NCBI GenBank assembly: GCA_963633225.1
Contig: CAVGXR010000025.1
Location: 1-7,796 of the forward strand
Reading direction: 5' to 3'
DNA from: F23-B02 sp963633225
GTDB taxonomy: Bacteria > Bacillota > Clostridia > Oscillospirales > Oscillospiraceae
Length of the DNA stretch: 7,796 nt
The position numbers were made by a program, and so were the translations under genes. This document shows positions 5,828-7,796 of the stretch, piece after piece. Position 1 is the first letter of the stretch; every line of letters begins with the position of its first letter. The notes under the pieces are model-generated. The model was not told where the DNA came from. It saw only the letters and a list, made by a program, of their open reading frames with translations, and ran no database searches.

Positions 5828-6835
5828 ATGGGAAAACTCAAATTCCTGCTTGCACGCATAGCGGGGCTTAACTGGAAGCAGATGTTCCAAAAGATAGATG
5901 CGGTTCGCGAGAAGTCCGGGCGCAGCAAGCTGCTGATATTCTTCGACATGGTCTGGTGCGGACTGCGGTATCAGGCCGGCTACATGGACTACTGGCTGTT
6001 TGAAATGTACGACCTCAACGCCGCCCAGCGCAAAACTATCCTTACCCGCGGCATAAACAACAGCTTCATCAAGAAATACAACGATCCGGCGTATATGCCG
6101 GAGATAGAGGACAAGCTCAGGTTTGCGCACAATTTTGCCGACTTTCTGCACCGCGACTGGCTCGACTACGCGGCGGCAAGTGATTCCGAGCTTGCAGCCT
6201 TTGTCGAGAAGCATCCCGTGTTTATGGTCAAGCCCGTGGACGGGCAGTGCGGACACGGCATCGAGAAGCTCGACGTGACAACGCTCGAGGTGCCCCTGCG
6301 CGAGCACCTTGACGGCTTGGGACATCATGTGCTGCTCGAGGAGTGCGTCATACAGCACCGCGACCTCATGGCGCTGCACCCGTACTCGGTCAACACCTGC
6401 CGCGTCATCAGCTTCACCCACGGCTCAAAAACCCGCGTCGTTGCGGCCTATCTGCGCATCGGCAACGGCAAGTATGTTGATAATTTCAACAGCGGCGGCA
6501 TGGTCGTGCCCATCGAGGAGGACAGGGGAGAGATAATCTATCCCGCGCTGGACAAGTCTGGGAACCTGTACGACGTGCATCCGCTGACGGGCGTTGCGAT
6601 AAAGGGATTCAGGATCCCGCTCTGGGATGAGGTCATTGAAATGGTCGAGCGTGCCGGTCGGGTCGTGCCGCAGGTCGGCATTGTCGGCTGGGATGTCTGC
6701 GTGACCGATAACGGACCGCTGCTCATCGAGGGCAATGATTATCCCGGCCACGATATCTACCAGCTCCCGCCGCACCGCACAAACGGCATCGGCGTTCTCC
6801 CCAAATTCCAAAAAGCTATTTCAGAGGCGCTTTGA
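5828..6835 (+). CDS. Sugar-transfer-associated ATP-grasp protein
   Basis: A 335-residue soluble enzyme of the ATP-grasp superfamily, matching the sugar-transfer-associated group (PF14397-like). After a helical N-terminal part (1-115, with a Trp/Tyr-rich stretch GYMDYWLFEMYDL) comes the grasp fold. VFMVKPVDGQCGHGI (131-145) carries the ATP-binding Lys135 and Gly-rich loop. VLLEECVIQH (168-177) contains adenine/ribose-contacting acids. HPYSVNTCRVISF (184-196) follows, then the substrate-loop region NFNSGGMVVPIE (219-230). GWDVCVTDNGPLLIEGNDYPG (288-307) holds the metal-binding Asp289, Glu301 and Asn303. ATP-grasp enzymes join a carboxylate to an amine or thiol through an acyl phosphate. Members of this group occur in capsule, teichoic acid and exopolysaccharide gene sets, so amino-acid or acyl decoration of a glycan is plausible but inferred. 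No glycosyltransferase is adjacent, so the substrate cannot be read from context. GGGGGT lies eight bases before the ATG. Confidence 0.85.
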   Translation: MGKLKFLLARIAGLNWKQMFQKIDAVREKSGRSKLLIFFDMVWCGLRYQAGYMDYWLFEMYDLNAAQRKTILTRGINNSFIKKYNDPAYMPEIEDKLRFAHNFADFLHRDWLDYAAASDSELAAFVEKHPVFMVKPVDGQCGHGIEKLDVTTLEVPLREHLDGLGHHVLLEECVIQHRDLMALHPYSVNTCRVISFTHGSKTRVVAAYLRIGNGKYVDNFNSGGMVVPIEEDRGEIIYPALDKSGNLYDVHPLTGVAIKGFRIPLWDEVIEMVERAGRVVPQVGIVGWDVCVTDNGPLLIEGNDYPGHDIYQLPPHRTNGIGVLPKFQKAISEAL

Positions 6836-6901
6836 GGCTGCGCTGCTTTCCCCTTGAGGGGAAGGTGTCGGCGACAGCCGCATACCCTGTTGCCCGCAGG
6901 G
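6836..6901. repeat. Palindromic intergenic repeat (REP-like)
   Basis: Directly after the ATP-grasp stop is a compact set of nested palindromes: TTCCCC-TTGA-GGGGAA (6848-6863), TGTCG-G-CGACA (6866-6876) and CCCTG/CAGGG (6885-6889 and 6897-6901), with an outer GGCTG/CAGCC pair (6836-6840 and 6875-6879). The CCCCTTGAGGGGAAGGTGTC core is typical of dispersed intergenic repeats that I recall from gut Clostridia genomes. Only one clear copy is present here, so the repeat status is from recall, not from this window. Confidence 0.5.
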
Positions 6902-6954
6902 AGCTTATCTTTCCTGTTCCGCTTGCGCCGGACTAAAAACACTCTACAGATATT

Positions 6955-6992
6955 AAAAGACAGCTTGGACTTAAACATCCGAGCTGTCTTTT
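6955..6992 (+). terminator. Intrinsic terminator after the ATP-grasp gene
   Basis: A 15-bp stem with one wobble pair: AAAAGACAGCTTGGA (6955-6969) pairs with TCCGAGCTGTCTTTT (6978-6992) around an eight-base loop. It ends in TTTT on the plus strand and is also T-flanked on the minus strand, so it could act in both directions. It closes the plus-strand unit that ends at 6835, and it marks the change to AT-richer sequence. Confidence 0.75.
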
Positions 6993-7013
6993 CTGCGTTT
7001 GATATTAAATTTA

Positions 7014-7074
7014 GTGCCGGCTTCACGGAACGGGCAAAGTTGCTTACAATAACATTGTGTTTGCCTGACGGCAC
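7014..7074. other. Long interrupted inverted repeat in gene-free region
   Basis: Three nested pairs share one axis: GTGCCG/CGGCAC (7014-7019, 7069-7074), GGCAAA/TTTGCC (7033-7038, 7060-7065) and ACAAT/ATTGT (7046-7050, 7054-7058, loop AAC). The interior loops are asymmetric (13 versus 3 bases and 7 versus 1). As RNA this would form a 61-base hairpin without a T-run, so it is not a simple terminator. It could be a structured RNA or the remains of a small palindromic mobile element. The surrounding stretch, 6993 to 7232, holds no gene that I can support. Confidence 0.45.
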
Positions 7075-7232
7075 AAATAAGCGGCGTAGCTTTATATAAA
7101 AAAATCAGCCGGCCATTGCTTTCTATATGTTGCCTTGTATCGACAAATATGGTGAACTGTAAATTAAGAGCGTGAGTACAGTGATTATGCGGAAAAAACA
7201 GGAAAACGAAGAAAAAGCAACTCACGGTTGCC

Positions 7233-7262
7233 TTGATGTAAACAACGTTTGCTTGACATCAA
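7233..7262. promoter_or_regulatory. Candidate operator for the HTH regulator gene
   Basis: Perfect inverted arms TTGATGT (7233-7239) and ACATCAA (7256-7262) are 23 bases apart centre to centre, about two helical turns. A second pair, AAAC/GTTT (7240-7243, 7247-7250), sits inside. The right arm overlaps the -35 box at 7253-7258. This is the geometry expected for a dimeric repressor controlling its own gene. Binding is inferred. Confidence 0.45.
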
Positions 7263-7282
7263 CACAGTATCTTGGGTAGAAT
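7253..7282 (+). promoter_or_regulatory. Sigma-A-type promoter at the HTH regulator gene
   Basis: A perfect -35 TTGACA (7253-7258) and a -10 TAGAAT (7277-7282) are spaced by 18 bases. Transcription would begin near 7289, only about five bases before the ATG at 7294. The ribosome binding site GGAG at 7284-7287 would then fall outside the message, so either the transcript is nearly leaderless or another start is used. Confidence 0.55.
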
Positions 7283-7293
7283 TGGAGTATAAA

Positions 7294-7719
7294 ATGAAGT
7301 TAGAAGGAAAAATTGTTTTATTGCGAAAAGAGAAAGGATTAACTCAGCATCAGGTCGCGGAGAAAATCAATGTGTCGAGGCAAGCTATTTCTAAGTGGGA
7401 GTCAGGGTTGACGATGCCATCTATAGATAACTTGAAAAGTCTTGGCGAACTGTATGGAGTGCCTGTTGATTATCTGCTGAACGATGACATTGAATCTGTC
7501 AATTGTCAGAGCAATGTGACAGAAAAGCCGGACTCGCAGCCGAGCCGCAGAAAGCATAAGCGGCTGCTTATAGCGGTTTGCGTTATCGTATTGCTCATTG
7601 CAGGCGTATTGATCTACAGAACAGCCATGGCTGAGCAACCCAAAACTTTCGAGTTTGATGAACTGGAGCGTGATGAATGGGATACTACAGGAGCAGATGA
7701 GTTTTCGATTACTTGGTAA
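7294..7719 (+). CDS. Xre-family HTH regulator with one membrane segment
   Basis: A 141-residue protein. Residues 3-62 form a standard Cro/CI (HTH_3) domain: KIVLLRKEKGLTQHQVAEKI, then the recognition helix VSRQAISKWESG (27-38), and MPSIDNLKSLGELYGVPVDYLL. A polar linker (63-84) leads to a basic stop RRKHKR (85-90), a single membrane helix of mostly Leu/Ile/Val (91-108), and a short acidic tail (TFEFDELERDEWD). The DNA-binding part would be cytoplasmic and the tail outside, so it may sense something at the membrane; this is inference. The frame stays open back to a TTG at 7249, but the ATG at 7294 is preferred. GGAG is six bases upstream, the domain begins normally from there, and a promoter overlaps the extension. 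Codon use is AT-richer than in murI-argS. It may regulate its own gene and the one starting at the right edge. Confidence 0.85.
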   Translation: MKLEGKIVLLRKEKGLTQHQVAEKINVSRQAISKWESGLTMPSIDNLKSLGELYGVPVDYLLNDDIESVNCQSNVTEKPDSQPSRRKHKRLLIAVCVIVLLIAGVLIYRTAMAEQPKTFEFDELERDEWDTTGADEFSITW

Positions 7720-7792
7720 TTATAACAGAGGAGAAATAAAGGAAAGACTAACTATTAAAAGTCAAGCCCGAAATGCGGAGGAGCGTTGAAAA

Positions 7793-7796
7793 ATGT
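7793..7796 (+). CDS. Probable start of the next gene (cut by window edge)
   Basis: GGAGGAG at 7777-7783 is followed nine bases later by ATG at 7793, a good translation start 73 bases after the HTH regulator. Only one codon is inside the window, so nothing can be said of the product. The spacing suggests co-transcription with the regulator. Confidence 0.35.

Noticed and set aside
6971..7225. 84-residue minus-strand frame in the AT-rich gap
   Set aside because: Phe- and Cys-rich translation of A-runs, no ribosome binding site, and it runs across the terminator and inverted repeat.
7187..7279. 30-codon plus-strand ORF upstream of the HTH gene
   Set aside because: No Shine-Dalgarno sequence, and it runs through the candidate operator and into the -10 box of the next gene; it is best explained as a chance frame.
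7249..7293. TTG-initiated 15-residue extension of the HTH protein
   Set aside because: No ribosome binding site before 7249, the segment contains the -35 and -10 boxes, and the HTH domain begins normally at the ATG at 7294, which has GGAG six bases upstream.

Overview
The window looks like a chromosomal segment from a Gram-positive, endospore-forming member of class Clostridia, probably an Oscillospirales-type gut or host-associated lineage. The evidence is a stage V sporulation gene (spoVAC), the Firmicutes gene order glutamate racemase / DUF1934 (YwiB) / arginyl-tRNA synthetase, strong AGGAGG-type ribosome binding sites, a lipobox lipoprotein, and a palindromic intergenic repeat of a kind common in these genomes. 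There are no rRNA or tRNA genes, CRISPR arrays or intact insertion sequences.

Layout. (1) 1-1300, plus strand: a secreted lipoprotein gene broken by a one-base frameshift, then a small zinc-ribbon-like protein, closed by a strong hairpin terminator. (2) 1285-2475, minus strand: an uncharacterised 132-residue protein with a TTG start, its own terminator, then spoVAC, and overlapping the spoVAC stop by ATGA a 47-residue basic ORF. This unit ends at the terminator it shares with region 1. (3) 2476-2610: divergent promoter region. (4) 2611-5603, plus strand: a tight housekeeping cluster of murI (D-glutamate for peptidoglycan), ywiB and argS, with gaps of only 10 and 13 bases. (5) 5604-6992: a 224-base gap, a sugar-transfer-associated ATP-grasp enzyme, a palindromic repeat and a terminator. 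(6) 6993-7796: an AT-richer stretch with a complex inverted repeat, an Xre-type HTH regulator with one membrane segment and an unusual promoter/operator arrangement, and the probable first codon of another gene at the right edge.

How the genes relate: murI and argS are core functions that travel together, not a pathway. spoVAC and its small partner are probably expressed during sporulation. The ATP-grasp protein probably serves cell-surface polysaccharide or amino-sugar chemistry. The last regulator may head a separate, possibly acquired, unit.

I found no clear new multi-gene defence or biosynthetic system. The points most worth a second look are the ATGA-coupled small ORF behind spoVAC, the atypical active-site motifs of the glutamate racemase, the frameshifted lipoprotein, and the nested inverted repeats around the HTH-membrane regulator.
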